Position numbers and translations under genes: made by a program. From NCBI GenBank assembly GCA_963698995.1, contig CAVOTD010000122.1, positions 1 through 64,000 of the forward strand: DNA of 64,000 nt. The letters run 5' to 3'. Numbering within the stretch: the stretch's first letter is position 1; every line of letters starts with the position of its first letter. The notes beneath the pieces were generated by a model. It was given only the letters and a program-made list of their open reading frames with translations, searched no databases and had not been told where the DNA came from. Of the stretch, positions 35,821 to 46,654 are shown one piece after another. The DNA comes from AP-15 sp963698995. GTDB lineage: Bacteria > Pseudomonadota > Alphaproteobacteria > ATCC43930 > CGMCC-115725.

Positions 35821-36468
35821 GTGAGGAAGCCGATCGTATTGAAAACGCCGGTGTGGAGAGCCGCGGGTCTTGCCGCGCTGCTCGGCCTCGGCCTGATTTC
35901 GAACCCGGCCCAGTCCGCGCCGGCGAGCGGCGGCGACACCGTACAGGGCCTCTACGATGCGCTGCTCAGCACCATGAAGAATGGCCGGATCCTCGGGCAA
36001 AGCGGGCGTTTCACGCAGCTGGAGCCGGTCATTCGCAGGACCTTCGACATTCCGTCGATGGCCCGGTTGTCGGTCGGCTCGCCGTGGGCCACTCTGACCG
36101 AGGCCCAACGACAGCAAGTGACGGAGAGCTTCGGGCGCTATATCTCGGCGATCTACGCCGACCGCTTTGACAGCTACGCCGGACAGAAGCTGCAGGTGAC
36201 CGGCGAGCAGCCGGCGGTGGCCGGCATCATGGTGCGCAGCCAGATTATCAAGGCCAACGGCGAGCCAGTCAACGTCGACTACATGATGCGCCGCAACGGC
36301 GACAGCTGGCTGATCTCCGACATTTATCTCGACGGCGCGATCAGCGAAGTGGCGATCCGCCGCTCCGAATTTGCCGCGATCCTGAAGAGCCAGGGCATCG
36401 ACGGCCTGATCGCAGCGCTCAACCGCAAGGCGGACATCCTGACCGCGACTACGGCAAAGGCGTCATAG
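35821..36468 (+). CDS. MlaC/HpnM family periplasmic lipid-binding protein
   Basis: 215 residues from the GTG at 35821 with AGGAGGACC upstream. A signal peptide (AAGLAALLGLGLISNPAQSA) precedes the MlaC/Ttg2D domain: RRTFDIPSMARLSVG, FGRYISAIYADRFDSY, GIMVRSQIIKANGEP, WLISDIYLDGAISE and LIAALNRKADIL. MlaC proteins carry phospholipids between membranes; the HpnM branch is linked to hopanoids. The rest of an mla operon (MlaD, MlaE, MlaF) is absent, which fits the stand-alone HpnM type better. Confidence 0.9.
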   Translation: MRKPIVLKTPVWRAAGLAALLGLGLISNPAQSAPASGGDTVQGLYDALLSTMKNGRILGQSGRFTQLEPVIRRTFDIPSMARLSVGSPWATLTEAQRQQVTESFGRYISAIYADRFDSYAGQKLQVTGEQPAVAGIMVRSQIIKANGEPVNVDYMMRRNGDSWLISDIYLDGAISEVAIRRSEFAAILKSQGIDGLIAALNRKADILTATTAKAS

Positions 36469-36514
36469 CTGCTCTCCCGGGCTTCGACCGTGCCGCAGAG
36501 ACAGGAGGCTACAG

Positions 36515-36880
36515 ATGCCTAACCTGCTGATGTTGGCAAGCGGTGTGGGGCTCGTCGCGGCAACCGCCGCTCTCTGGGTACAAGGGTGGCGGCGGGCCGA
36601 TCACCGCTTCTTCGCTGGTCTTATCTCGATTGCCGTCACCTTGAGCCTGTTTTCGGTCGTCGCCTGGGCCACGACCGCGATTGCACCCTTGCCTCTTACC
36701 TGGGTTCTTGTCGGTACGCTCGCTCTTCTCTTCGCGGTACGATTGTATCGACAGTTACAGGAGCCGCCGCCGAGCGAACGTTCTCCGCCGCGCGTGATCG
36801 AATTGGCATCGACACATCACGTGACCGGCGGATCCGCGATCGGCTCCGATACAGGTAGCACCACTCGCCTCGGATCTTGA
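36515..36880 (+). CDS. Small integral membrane protein, C-terminus altered by IS remnant
   Basis: ATG at 36515 with ACAGGAGGC upstream. Three membrane helices are visible: LLMLASGVGLVAATAALWV, FAGLISIAVTLSLFSVVAW and LPLTWVLVGTLALLFAVRLY. A soluble tail follows. The last 12 or so codons (from about 36845) are the antisense of an IS6-type transposase fragment, so the natural C-terminus has been replaced. It follows the MlaC-like gene by 46 bases in the same direction and may belong to the same operon. No family recognised. Confidence 0.6.
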   Translation: MPNLLMLASGVGLVAATAALWVQGWRRADHRFFAGLISIAVTLSLFSVVAWATTAIAPLPLTWVLVGTLALLFAVRLYRQLQEPPPSERSPPRVIELASTHHVTGGSAIGSDTGSTTRLGS

Positions 36881-37125
36881 CGTATGTCTCATCGACCCGC
36901 CATGACTGGCCGATCGCCTGAGCAAACGTCGCCAGCGTTTCTCGAACTCCGAGGCGTAGCGCTGCACCCAGCGCATAATGGTCGTACGCGTCATCGACAG
37001 GCCGCGCTCGGCCATCATCTCCACCAGATCGCGCAGGCTCAGCTTGAATCGAAGATACCAGCCCACGCATAGGATGACGACGTCGCGATCGAAGTGTCGA
37101 CCCTAAACAGCTCCTCTACGATTTT
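36845..37125 (-). mobile_element. IS6-family transposase remnant
   Basis: The reverse strand gives HFDRDVVILCVGWYLRFKLS, then LVEMMAERGLSMTRTTIMRW and WVQRYASEFEKRWRR. After a one-base shift near 36930 it gives FAQAIGQSWRVDETYVKIRG and EWCYLYR. This is the N-terminal zinc-finger/HTH part and the first catalytic Asp (VDETY) of IS6/IS26-like DDE transposases. The last two acidic residues, the start and the terminal repeats are missing. So it is a dead fragment, apparently inserted into the end of the membrane protein gene. The next 300 bases to 37422 show no gene. Confidence 0.8.
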
Positions 37126-37422
37126 CAGCTGCCCATAGCCGACCTCAGCCCGTTCAGCATGCCAGCCTAGCTAGGCCGCATCTTGACCATCGGTGACTTC
37201 GCGGGCATATAAAGGACGCAGCGTTCGTGCTCCTCCCTTTGAGCTACGTGATCGAATACGCGTGAGCGATCCCGCTACGATGGCGGGAACCGGTTCGGTC
37301 TTTGTCCCCTGCCCACACCCGGACAGCCCTCATCACGCGGGTCGTCTTCTGACCCGCTAGGCGCCTGCACATAGACGCGGTGCGCCTGTTGGGCCTTATT
37401 CGATATTTGAGAGCTCGCAACC

Positions 37423-38835
37423 TTGTCTAGTTTTTCCGATTTCGGACTCGCCCCCTCTATTCTGCAGGCGGTCGCTGCCGAGGGCTATGCGACACCTACC
37501 CCAATCCAATCACAGGCCATCCCCGAAGTACTCAGCGGCCGCGACCTCTGCGGCATTGCCCAGACCGGGACCGGCAAGACCGCCGCCTTCGCATTGCCAA
37601 TTCTCCAACGCCTCGCGAGCGCGGCGGCACGGAAAAAGGCCGGCGCTTGCCGCGCGCTCGTGCTCAGCCCGACGCGAGAGTTGGCCAGCCAAATCGCCGA
37701 GAGCTTTCGCACTTATGGTCGGCAGCTGCCGCTCTCCACTGCGGTCGTCTTCGGCGGCGTCCCGATTGGCGCCCAGCAGCGGCAGCTCGCTTCGGGGGTC
37801 GACATCCTGGTGGCGACACCCGGGCGCCTGCTCGACCTGATCGACCGCAAATCCCTCGCCTTATCGAGCGTCCAGATCCTGGTTCTGGACGAGGCCGATC
37901 GAATGCTCGATCTCGGCTTTATTCACGCCCTGAGGAGGATCGTGACGTTGTTGCCGCGGCAACGGCAGACCCTGCTGTTCTCGGCGACCATGCCGAGAAC
38001 CATCGCGTCGCTGGCCGAAGCGTACCTCAACGATCCCCTCAAGGTGGCCGTCACGCCTCCAGCGACGACGGTGGAGTTGGTGGATCAGAGCGTCGTCTTC
38101 GTCTCGAGCGATCGGAAGCGGGAGGCGCTTGCGAGATTGCTGCAGGATCCCGCGCTCGACCGGGTGCTCGTGTTCACCCGCACCAAGCATGGTGCCGACC
38201 GGGTCGTGCGGCATCTGAACGGCGCCGGCATCGAGGCCATCGCGATCCACGGCAACAAGTCGCAGCCGCAGCGCGAACGCGCACTCGCCGGCTTTCGCGC
38301 CGGCCGCACCAGAGTCCTCGTCGCTACCGACATCGCCGCGCGCGGGATCGACGTGGAGGGCGTATCGCACGTTGTCAACTTCGAGCTGCCCAACGTTCCG
38401 GAAGATTATGTTCACCGCATCGGCCGAACGGCGCGCGCCGGTGCGAGCGGCATAGCGATCTCGCTGTGCAGTGACGAGGAGCGCGCTTACCTGCGCGATA
38501 TCGAAAAGCTGACCCGGCTCCCGGTCGGGCAGCTCCCGCTTAAGCTGGATCCGCCGCAGGAGGATCGGTTTATACGGCCCGAGCAGCCGGCCGAAAGCGC
38601 AGTGGCACGGGCCTTCGCCGGTCCGGGCGCGAGGCGGAACGAAAGCGTCAGACACAAACATGCAGGGGACCGATCGAACCGGCCCGGCGCAGCGATAGCT
38701 ACGCACTCCGGATTGAGTAAGGTAGGGGCTCGATCTCCTCGCCGGCCAGGAAGCCCGAGATTTACTCCTTCATCAGCTGTTGCTTCGCCTGCTCGCCGAA
38801 GTGCTCGAGCTCGAAGCGGACCTGCGCGGGCGTGA
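37423..38835 (+). CDS. rhlE: DEAD-box RNA helicase (RhlE-like)
   Basis: 470 residues from the TTG at 37423. All motifs are present in order: Q motif TPIQSQAIP, Walker A AQTGTGKT, PTRELASQI, GG, TPGRLLDL, DEAD as VLDEADRML, SAT, then ARGIDVEG and HRIGRTARAG. The tail is basic and low in complexity. It unwinds structured RNA in ribosome assembly or mRNA decay, often under cold stress. The last 74 bases overlap the zeta-subunit gene on the other strand. A stop in another frame at about 38720 suggests that a base error has extended the tail. Confidence 0.92.
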   Translation: MSSFSDFGLAPSILQAVAAEGYATPTPIQSQAIPEVLSGRDLCGIAQTGTGKTAAFALPILQRLASAAARKKAGACRALVLSPTRELASQIAESFRTYGRQLPLSTAVVFGGVPIGAQQRQLASGVDILVATPGRLLDLIDRKSLALSSVQILVLDEADRMLDLGFIHALRRIVTLLPRQRQTLLFSATMPRTIASLAEAYLNDPLKVAVTPPATTVELVDQSVVFVSSDRKREALARLLQDPALDRVLVFTRTKHGADRVVRHLNGAGIEAIAIHGNKSQPQRERALAGFRAGRTRVLVATDIAARGIDVEGVSHVVNFELPNVPEDYVHRIGRTARAGASGIAISLCSDEERAYLRDIEKLTRLPVGQLPLKLDPPQEDRFIRPEQPAESAVARAFAGPGARRNESVRHKHAGDRSNRPGAAIATHSGLSKVGARSPRRPGSPRFTPSSAVASPARRSARARSGPARA

Positions 38836-39082
38836 CGGCTTGGCCTTTGGCGGCGAGATCGCCGACAACCTTCTCGATGACGTGCTTGTCGCCACCCGGC
38901 TCGAACTCGGCGGCAACGATTTCCTTGGCATAAGTCTCGGCATCGGCGCCGGTAAGGCCCATTCGCTGCGCCGCCCACATCCCCAACAGCCGGTTGCGCC
39001 GGGCGGTGGCCTTGAAACGAAATTCCTGATCGTGTTTGAACCGGGTCTCGAATTCTTTCTCCCGGTCAGCAAAGCTTGTCAT
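38762..39082 (-). CDS. F1-ATPase inhibitor zeta subunit (DUF1476)
   Basis: 106 residues from ATG. MTSFADREKEFETRFKHDQE is the inhibitory N-terminal segment, followed by the four-helix part with RRNRLLGMWAAQRMG, YAKEIVAAEFEPGG and LEHFGEQAKQQLM. In Paracoccus and other Alphaproteobacteria this protein enters the F1 motor and blocks ATP hydrolysis. The usual chromosomal neighbours are purine genes, and here purS starts 1 kb away. This gene supports the alphaproteobacterial origin of the window. Confidence 0.93.
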   Translation of the reverse strand: MTSFADREKEFETRFKHDQEFRFKATARRNRLLGMWAAQRMGLTGADAETYAKEIVAAEFEPGGDKHVIEKVVGDLAAKGQAVTPAQVRFELEHFGEQAKQQLMKE

Positions 39083-39181
39083 GTCCTCTAATCCCGAGAT
39101 CTGGCATATCGGACATACCCCGCCTGGCGATCCCTCACTTGACCAGACGTCGCGCCGAAAGCCGCGGCGGAGCGCCGTTGT

Positions 39182-39211
39182 GCCTCATATATTAGGGCGC
39201 CTCATATATTA
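39182..39211. repeat. 13-bp direct repeat in promoter region
   Basis: GCCTCATATATTA occurs at 39182-39194 and again at 39199-39211, 17 bases from start to start. It stands between the divergent zeta-subunit and NRDE genes, 30 bases before the latter. It could be two copies of a regulator site or overlapping AT-rich -10 elements. Confidence 0.45.
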
Positions 39212-39241
39212 CGACGATGGGGCCACGATGCGAGGAAATGA

Positions 39242-40012
39242 ATGTGCACCTTGGTGATCCTGCGCCGGCCGGATCATCGCTGGCCGGTGCTGATCGGCGC
39301 CAATCGCGATGAGATGATCGATCGGCCCTGGGCGCCACCCGGCCGGCATTGGCCGGACCGGCCCGAGGTGGTGGCCGGTTTGGATGTTCTCGCCGGAGGG
39401 TCCTGGCTCGGGATCAATGGCTGGGGCGTTGCCGCCGCGGTGCTCAACCGGCACGGCTCGCTCGGTCCGGCGCCCGATAGGCGGTCGCGCGGCGAACTCG
39501 TCCTGGAGGCCCTCGACCATGCCGACGCGGTCGCCGCCGCCGAGGCGTTGTCACATCTCGATCCCGGGGCATATCGTACCTTCAACCTGATCGTCGCCGA
39601 CGAGCGCGATGGCTTTTGGCTGCGCCATGCCGGCGGCACCCGCATCGAGTTGCGTCCGCTAAAGGACGGGTTGTCGATCATTGCGGCCGGCGATATCGAC
39701 GATCTCGGCACCCGGCGCCTCGAGCTGGCGCTGCCGGCCTTTCGCGACTGGCCCACGCCGGACCCCGATGGCGGTGATTGGTCGGCGTGGGAGTTGTTGC
39801 TCGGCAGCACCCGAGCGCCGCCGGGCGAACCGGCGACGGCGGCAATGCGTTTCCGGACGAATGGCTACGGGACAAGTTCGAGCGCGCTGATCGCGCTTCC
39901 CGCGCTCGGTCAGCCGGACCGCAAAGCGGTTTTCCGCTTCGCCGGATGGCTGCCGGAGGTTACCCCGTGGCGCGATGTTCCGGTCGATAGCGGGCGGCCG
40001 AACCGCCGATGA
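39242..40012 (+). CDS. NRDE (TANGO2-like) family protein
   Basis: 256 residues from ATG. MCTLVILRR with Cys2, then IGANRDEM, the NRDE motif, and RPEVVAGLDVLAGGSWLGIN, AAVLNRHG and the FNLIVAD block typical of the TANGO2 group. The fold looks like an N-terminal nucleophile hydrolase with Cys2 as candidate nucleophile. Eukaryotic and bacterial relatives have been linked to heme handling and lipid metabolism, without a settled reaction. It is transcribed in the same direction as the purine genes, 106 bases ahead of purS. Confidence 0.9.
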   Translation: MCTLVILRRPDHRWPVLIGANRDEMIDRPWAPPGRHWPDRPEVVAGLDVLAGGSWLGINGWGVAAAVLNRHGSLGPAPDRRSRGELVLEALDHADAVAAAEALSHLDPGAYRTFNLIVADERDGFWLRHAGGTRIELRPLKDGLSIIAAGDIDDLGTRRLELALPAFRDWPTPDPDGGDWSAWELLLGSTRAPPGEPATAAMRFRTNGYGTSSSALIALPALGQPDRKAVFRFAGWLPEVTPWRDVPVDSGRPNRR

Positions 40013-40118
40013 TGTTACCCTCTTTCCTACCCTTGTCCTATCGTGGCAGCGGCACACACCAAGCTGATCGCAGCTCGGCGGGTCAGATATTCCTCCAATT
40101 CCGAGGTCGGGGTGGCGG

Positions 40119-40367
40119 ATGAAAGCGCGGGTCCAGGTGAGGCTGAAAGCGGGAGTGCTCGACCCCCAGGGCAAGGCAATCGGCAATGCGCTGACGGGTC
40201 TGGGCTTCACCGGGATCGGCGAGGTGCGCCAAGCCAAGCTTATCGAGCTCGAACTCGCCGAAAACGATGCGACCCGCGCCCGCGAACAGGTCGACACGAT
40301 GTGCAGGGAGCTGCTCGCCAACCCGGTGATCGAGGACTACACGATCGAACTGATCACCGAGCCATAG
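40119..40367 (+). CDS. purS: Phosphoribosylformylglycinamidine synthase subunit PurS
   Basis: 82 residues from ATG. MKARVQVRLKAGVLDPQGKA is the diagnostic start, followed by EVRQAKLIELEL and LANPVIEDYTIEL. PurS, PurQ and PurL together convert formylglycinamide ribonucleotide to the amidine with glutamine and ATP, step four of purine synthesis. PurS bridges the two others. The three genes follow one another at 40.1-43.4 kb; purC, often first, is not in front of it. Confidence 0.96.
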   Translation: MKARVQVRLKAGVLDPQGKAIGNALTGLGFTGIGEVRQAKLIELELAENDATRAREQVDTMCRELLANPVIEDYTIELITEP

Positions 40368-40483
40368 CCCGGCTGTCGCTGTGAAGCGCCAGCAGCGACC
40401 AGTATCCATCCTAGGGTGCCGCCTTGACCCGTCCCGGGCTGCGCCGTATGTGAACCCTGCCCCCGCTCGAAGGTCTGCGTTTG

Positions 40484-41169
40484 ATGAGAGCCGCCGTCAT
40501 CACATTTCCGGGGTCGAACCGCGAGCGCGACGTCTGCGCGGCACTGGCGCGGGCGACCGGGCAGCAGCCGATCCGTGTCTGGCACCGCGACGCGACCCTG
40601 CCGGAGACCGATTTGGTCGTGCTCCCGGGGGGGTTCGCGCATGGCGACTACTTGCGCTGCGGCGCGATGGCAGCGCGTTCGCCGATCATGCGCGCGGTCC
40701 GCGACCAGGCCGCCAAAGGCACACCGGTGCTCGGCATCTGCAATGGTTTTCAGATCCTGACCGAGGCGGCATTGCTGCCGGGGGCGTTATTGCCGAACCG
40801 CTCCCTGCGCTTCACCTGCCGAGACATTTATTTGCGCGTCGAAAACAACCAGACGATCTTCACTTGCGGGTATGAAGCGCGGGAGATCATCCGGGTTCCC
40901 GTTGCGCATCACGACGGCAATTACACCGCCGACCCCGCCACGCTCGCCCGGCTCGAGGACAGGGGGCTCGTCGCCTTCCGCTATTGCGGACCTGGCGGCG
41001 AGATCGCCGACGCAGAAAACTTCAATGGCTCGGCACATGCGATCGCCGGCGTCTTCAATGAAACTCGCACTGTCCTCGGGCTGATGCCGCACCCCGAGAA
41101 CGCCTCCGATCCGCTGCTTGGCGGCACCGACGGGCGGGCGTTCTTTGACGGGTTGGCGAGCGCGCTGCA

Positions 41170-41173
<4 letters not shown>
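40484..41173 (+). CDS. purQ: Phosphoribosylformylglycinamidine synthase subunit PurQ
   Basis: 229 residues; ATG at 40484 (TTG directly before it). Class I glutamine amidotransferase: VVLPGGFAHGDYLRCGAMA, nucleophile Cys in LGICNGFQIL, and His/Glu in MPHPEN near the end. It supplies ammonia to PurL. The stop overlaps the purL GTG as GTGA, so translation is coupled. The frame is intact, unlike purL. Confidence 0.96.
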
Positions 41174-43366
<2,193 letters not shown>

Positions 43367-43383
43367 GCGAAGGGAGTCGGGCG

Positions 43384-43620
43384 ATGGCGATGGACGCGGC
43401 AATGATCGAGCGGCTGATCAAGGAGAGCCTGCCCGACGCCGAAGTCTCGATCGAAGATCTTCGCGGCGACGGCGATCATTATGCGGCGCATGTCGTCTCC
43501 GGCGCGTTCCGCGGCAAGACCCGGGTCCAGCAGCACCAGATGGTGTATCAGGCGTTGCGCGGCCGGATGGGCAACGAACTTCACGCGCTCGCGTTGCAGA
43601 CCGGCGCGCCCGAGGATTGA
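43384..43620 (+). CDS. bolA: BolA family protein
   Basis: 78 residues; ATG at 43384, 17 bases after purL. IKESLPDAEVSIEDLRGDGDHY is the BolA opening and FRGKTRVQQHQMVYQALRG, with the conserved His, the core. LHALALQT closes it. BolA proteins bind a [2Fe-2S] cluster together with CGFS glutaredoxins and serve iron sensing or cluster delivery; the glutaredoxin gene follows at 43666. The order purL-bolA-grx is widespread in Alphaproteobacteria. Confidence 0.94.
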   Translation: MAMDAAMIERLIKESLPDAEVSIEDLRGDGDHYAAHVVSGAFRGKTRVQQHQMVYQALRGRMGNELHALALQTGAPED

Positions 43621-43665
43621 GCCCGGCGTTTTAACACAGCACCCCTGAAATCGAGGATCGATAGA

Positions 43666-43998
43666 ATGGACGACACGGTTCAACAGCGCATCCGCCAGAA
43701 CGTTACCGACAATCCGGTCGTGCTCTTCATGAAGGGCTCGCCAGTCTTTCCGCAATGCGGATTTTCGGCGGCGGTGGTGCAGATACTGAGCCATCTCGGG
43801 GTCAAGTTCAAAGGTGTCGACGTCCTCGCCGACCCGGGGATCCGCGAGGGGATCAAGGAATTCTCGAACTGGCCGACGATCCCGCAGCTCTATGTCAAGG
43901 GCGAGTTCATCGGCGGCTGCGACATCATCCGCGAGATGTTCGAGACCGGTGAATTGCAGCAGGTGCTCGAACAAAAGGGCGTACCCGTCCGAGCATAA
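43666..43998 (+). CDS. grxD: Monothiol CGFS glutaredoxin (Grx4/GrxD)
   Basis: 110 residues from ATG. Cys31 in FPQCGFSAAVV is the single active-site Cys. KGSPVFP, NWPTIPQLYVKGEFIGGCDI and the EMFETGELQ helix complete it. It holds a bridging [2Fe-2S] cluster with glutathione and passes it to targets, alone or with BolA, encoded 45 bases upstream. Gene pair and motif leave little doubt. Confidence 0.96.
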   Translation: MDDTVQQRIRQNVTDNPVVLFMKGSPVFPQCGFSAAVVQILSHLGVKFKGVDVLADPGIREGIKEFSNWPTIPQLYVKGEFIGGCDIIREMFETGELQQVLEQKGVPVRA

Positions 43999-44037
43999 CC
44001 CGGACCTCAGCGAGGGTGCCCGCGGGGCCCTCCGCGG

Positions 44038-44505
44038 TCAGGCCGTCGTAATGTGGCTGCGAAAGGTCAATGGGTCGGCGATGTTGCGGATTGGCTCGAG
44101 GGTGCTGCCGGTGCCGCGCACAATGATTGTTCCATAACCGAACATACGGCCCGGGATCGACTGGTCGACGGTGACGCTCTCGACCTTGCCGCGGTTCATC
44201 TCGAGAGTATGGCGGGCGAGTAGCCCGGTCTTGAAGATGACGCGCTGATCGGTCACCGCCAGTTCGGTCGTCGTGCGCCGGATCAAAGCGCGAAGGCCGG
44301 ACGACAGCGCCAGCAATGCGAAGATGGCTGCCGCGATACCAAGGGCCAGGCTGAGATTCTGATTGTCGACGATGAGCCAGGCGGCCACCGCCAAAAGCAG
44401 GCATATGACGAGCAGCAGGATCGCCCATAGATAGACTAACCAATGCAGTTTGGTGGCATAGACAATGGTCTCTCCTGGTTGCAGTACCCGTGTCACATAG
44501 CGCAT
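44038..44505 (-). CDS. Bacterial PH domain (YdbS/YdbT-like) membrane protein
   Basis: About 155 residues from the Met at 44505 (MRYVTRVLQPGE), a typical start for the family. Two adjacent membrane helices (WLVYLWAILLLVICLLLAVAAW and ALGIAAAIFALLALS) precede the bPH2 domain with ELAVTDQRVIFKTG, LEMNRGKVESVTVDQS and GYGTIIVRGTGST. Related proteins sit in the inner membrane; their function is poorly known. It converges on grxD with 39 bases between, where GAGGG and CCCTC could form a hairpin terminator. Confidence 0.88.
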   Translation of the reverse strand: MRYVTRVLQPGETIVYATKLHWLVYLWAILLLVICLLLAVAAWLIVDNQNLSLALGIAAAIFALLALSSGLRALIRRTTTELAVTDQRVIFKTGLLARHTLEMNRGKVESVTVDQSIPGRMFGYGTIIVRGTGSTLEPIRNIADPLTFRSHITTA

Positions 44506-44684
44506 GGCTGCGGGTATCCTCGTCGCTGCATTCGGTCGGCCCCGCGTCTTCGTCTCCTGTGACGAAGCCGCAACCAATTCTCCGAGGTTGACGCGTCTCT
44601 CCGGCGGGTGCAACTCACTCGTCGACCCAGGCGCCGCGCGAACGACGCTTCGCGCTGTCGGCGATCTGTGGCACGCTTGCCGCC

Positions 44685-45227
44685 ATGCTTCCCGCCATGC
44701 TGCCCGAGGGTTTCGAAACCGCGCGCCTGATCCTCCGCCCGGTCGCGCTCGGCGACGCCCCGGACATCTTCGCGGGTTACGCGCAAGACCTTGATGTCGT
44801 GCGGTTCTTGTCGTGGCGTCCCCACCGAGCCGCCGCGGAAACGGTATCCTACATCGCCCGTTGCGCGGCCGCGCCAGCCGACCGATCTCGCACCTATGTT
44901 TTGACCGGGCGGCAGGACGGAATACTGCTCGGTGCCTTCGACCTGCGCCGACCCGAGCCGCACAGGCTCGATTGCGGCTACGTATTGGCGCGCCCCTATT
45001 GGGGGCGTGGCCTAATGACCGAGGCGCTGGCCGAAATATCCGCCTGGGCCCTGCGGCAGGACTCGATCTGGCGGATCGGCGCGGTGTGCGATGTCGAGAA
45101 CCTCGCCTCCGCCCGGGTTATGGAGAAGGCGGGGTTGCAACGCGAGGGCATCCTGCACCGGTGGATCATTCATCCAAATCTGGCCCCAGGCCCGCGGGAC
45201 TGCTTCAGCTACGCTCTAGTCCGGTGA
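44685..45227 (+). CDS. GNAT family N-acetyltransferase (RimJ/RimL-like)
   Basis: 180 residues; Met at 44685 or 44697. FETARLILRPVALGDAPDIF is the RimJ/RimL opening. RLDCGYVLARPYWGRGLMTEAL holds the acetyl-CoA loop (RPYWGRGL) and VENLASARVMEKAGLQREG the late helix. It acetylates an amine of a protein N-terminus or small molecule from acetyl-CoA. It overlaps the end of the next minus-strand gene by 12 bases. No link to a pathway is visible. Confidence 0.9.
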   Translation: MLPAMLPEGFETARLILRPVALGDAPDIFAGYAQDLDVVRFLSWRPHRAAAETVSYIARCAAAPADRSRTYVLTGRQDGILLGAFDLRRPEPHRLDCGYVLARPYWGRGLMTEALAEISAWALRQDSIWRIGAVCDVENLASARVMEKAGLQREGILHRWIIHPNLAPGPRDCFSYALVR

Positions 45228-45665
45228 GAAATCTCTGCCTAAACATTTCGATTTATTACCGTCTTTAGCCAGCGGCAGTGGAATCTCGAACCGACGGTGG
45301 GCATCTGAGGGCTGAGCAACCCTCGAGCGCCGGCCCTGTCGCTGTAAACGCCGATGTGCCTCTTCCCAAGACGGTAGCTCGGCGCTGTCCTGGACCCAGT
45401 GGGTTACCGCCGCCTCGTCGCACCATTGGGCCAAACGTGGCATCACCCGACGGTGGGTGCCGGAGCCCATGAAGGAGCGCATCGCCGCCTCGTCGCTCCA
45501 CACTGAGCGCGTCCAGAACGCGCCTTTGGCGTCGCGCAGGACCGATACCGCGATGTTTCCCGCGGTGCGCTTGGCCTGACGCGCCGAGCGAAACGACTGG
45601 ATCAAGAAGGCCGGCAGGTATCGCCATGATCGCACGCGCAACCGGGTGACGGATACGAACGCCAT
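45216..45665 (-). CDS. Hypothetical protein, ABM/DUF3291-like monooxygenase fold
   Basis: 149 residues from ATG. MAFVSVTRLRVRSWRYLPAF, then AVSVLRDAKGAFWTRSVWSD and AMRSFMGSGTHRRVMPRLAQ. The pattern of a short beta strand, helix, strand with FWT-S-W and helix with AM--F is that of dimeric alpha-beta barrel proteins such as antibiotic biosynthesis monooxygenases and DUF3291. The basic tail after LQRQGRRSR is not conserved in style. Catalysis is not shown. It lies head to tail with the LLM oxidoreductase. Confidence 0.6.
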   Translation of the reverse strand: MAFVSVTRLRVRSWRYLPAFLIQSFRSARQAKRTAGNIAVSVLRDAKGAFWTRSVWSDEAAMRSFMGSGTHRRVMPRLAQWCDEAAVTHWVQDSAELPSWEEAHRRLQRQGRRSRVAQPSDAHRRFEIPLPLAKDGNKSKCLGRDFSPD

Positions 45666-45731
45666 CAGTGGCTCCGGCGTGAATTCATCCGCGCGCCAGA
45701 AATCCTGGCGAGGCGGCGCCTTCGAGTCCGG

Positions 45732-46622
45732 TTAAAGCTGGTCGGCGACGGCCGAGCGGTAGCGCCGCAGCGCCGCCAGGTGGTCGGTCATGCCTCGGCC
45801 GGGAATGCGGCGGTGATGGCGCCGGTCGAAGGTCGTCGTCAGGCACAAATGCGAGGCGCCGGCCTCTCTCCAGAACCGGGCTTCCTTTGCCCAATCCGCT
45901 TCGGTTCCGCTGCCCATCGAAACCCAGACCTCGATGCCGATATCTGCGGGGTCGCGTCCCGCCTCTTCGGTCAGCCGGCGCAGCTGGGCGAATACCTCGA
46001 GCGCACTCCGCTCGGGCGGGTAGGCGTTCGGCATCCATCCGTCGCCCCATTTGGCAATGCGCGGCAAGGTGCGTTCGTGATGCCCGCCGTACCACACCGG
46101 CACCCTGCCCGAGGCGGGCCGCGGGTTGATGCCGGCGTCTTCGATCGTATGCCATTTGCCCTTGAAGCTGACATGCGGCTCGGCCCACAGCGCCTGCATG
46201 ACCTGCACCTGCTCCTCGGAGCGGCGGCCGCGGTTGTGGAAATTCTCGTTGAGCCCGGTGAACTCGACCTCGTTCCAGCCGACCCCGATCCCGAGCCGGA
46301 AGCGGCCGCCGCACAGCACATCGAGCGAGGCTGCCTGTTTCGCGACGAGGACGGTCTGGCGCTGCGGCAGGATCAAGACGCCGGTCGAAAAGCCGAGCTT
46401 CGTCGTGCAGCCGGCGAGATATCCGAACAGCACGAACGGATCGTGATACAGCCCGGCGCCGGTGCGGCCGGCCTCGGACGCGCTGGCTTCACTGGCGCCG
46501 AGCACATGGTCGGGCGCCTCAACGAAATCATAGCCCATGGTTTCCGCCGTCTGCGCATATTCGCGCACGGTTGCGGGATCACCGCCGATATCGCCCAATG
46601 GCAATAATGCACCCAGTTGCAT
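45732..46622 (-). CDS. LLM class F420/FMN-dependent oxidoreductase
   Basis: About 296 residues from the ATG at 46620-46622 with GGAG upstream. Luciferase-like TIM barrel: MQLGALLPLGDIGG, YDFVEAPDHVLG, LGFSTGVLILPQRQTV, LGIGVGWNEVEF and PVWYGGHHERTLPRIAKW. The TIGR03619 F420 type is suggested by EAPDH and GWNEVEF. It oxidises or reduces an unknown substrate with F420 or reduced flavin. The small gene at 45216 downstream and the methyltransferase upstream share its direction, so they may be one unit. F420 genes are not in the window. Confidence 0.9.
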   Translation of the reverse strand: MQLGALLPLGDIGGDPATVREYAQTAETMGYDFVEAPDHVLGASEASASEAGRTGAGLYHDPFVLFGYLAGCTTKLGFSTGVLILPQRQTVLVAKQAASLDVLCGGRFRLGIGVGWNEVEFTGLNENFHNRGRRSEEQVQVMQALWAEPHVSFKGKWHTIEDAGINPRPASGRVPVWYGGHHERTLPRIAKWGDGWMPNAYPPERSALEVFAQLRRLTEEAGRDPADIGIEVWVSMGSGTEADWAKEARFWREAGASHLCLTTTFDRRHHRRIPGRGMTDHLAALRRYRSAVADQL

Positions 46623-46654
46623 CTTCAGTTCTCCAACCTGATTCGCCCGCCAGT

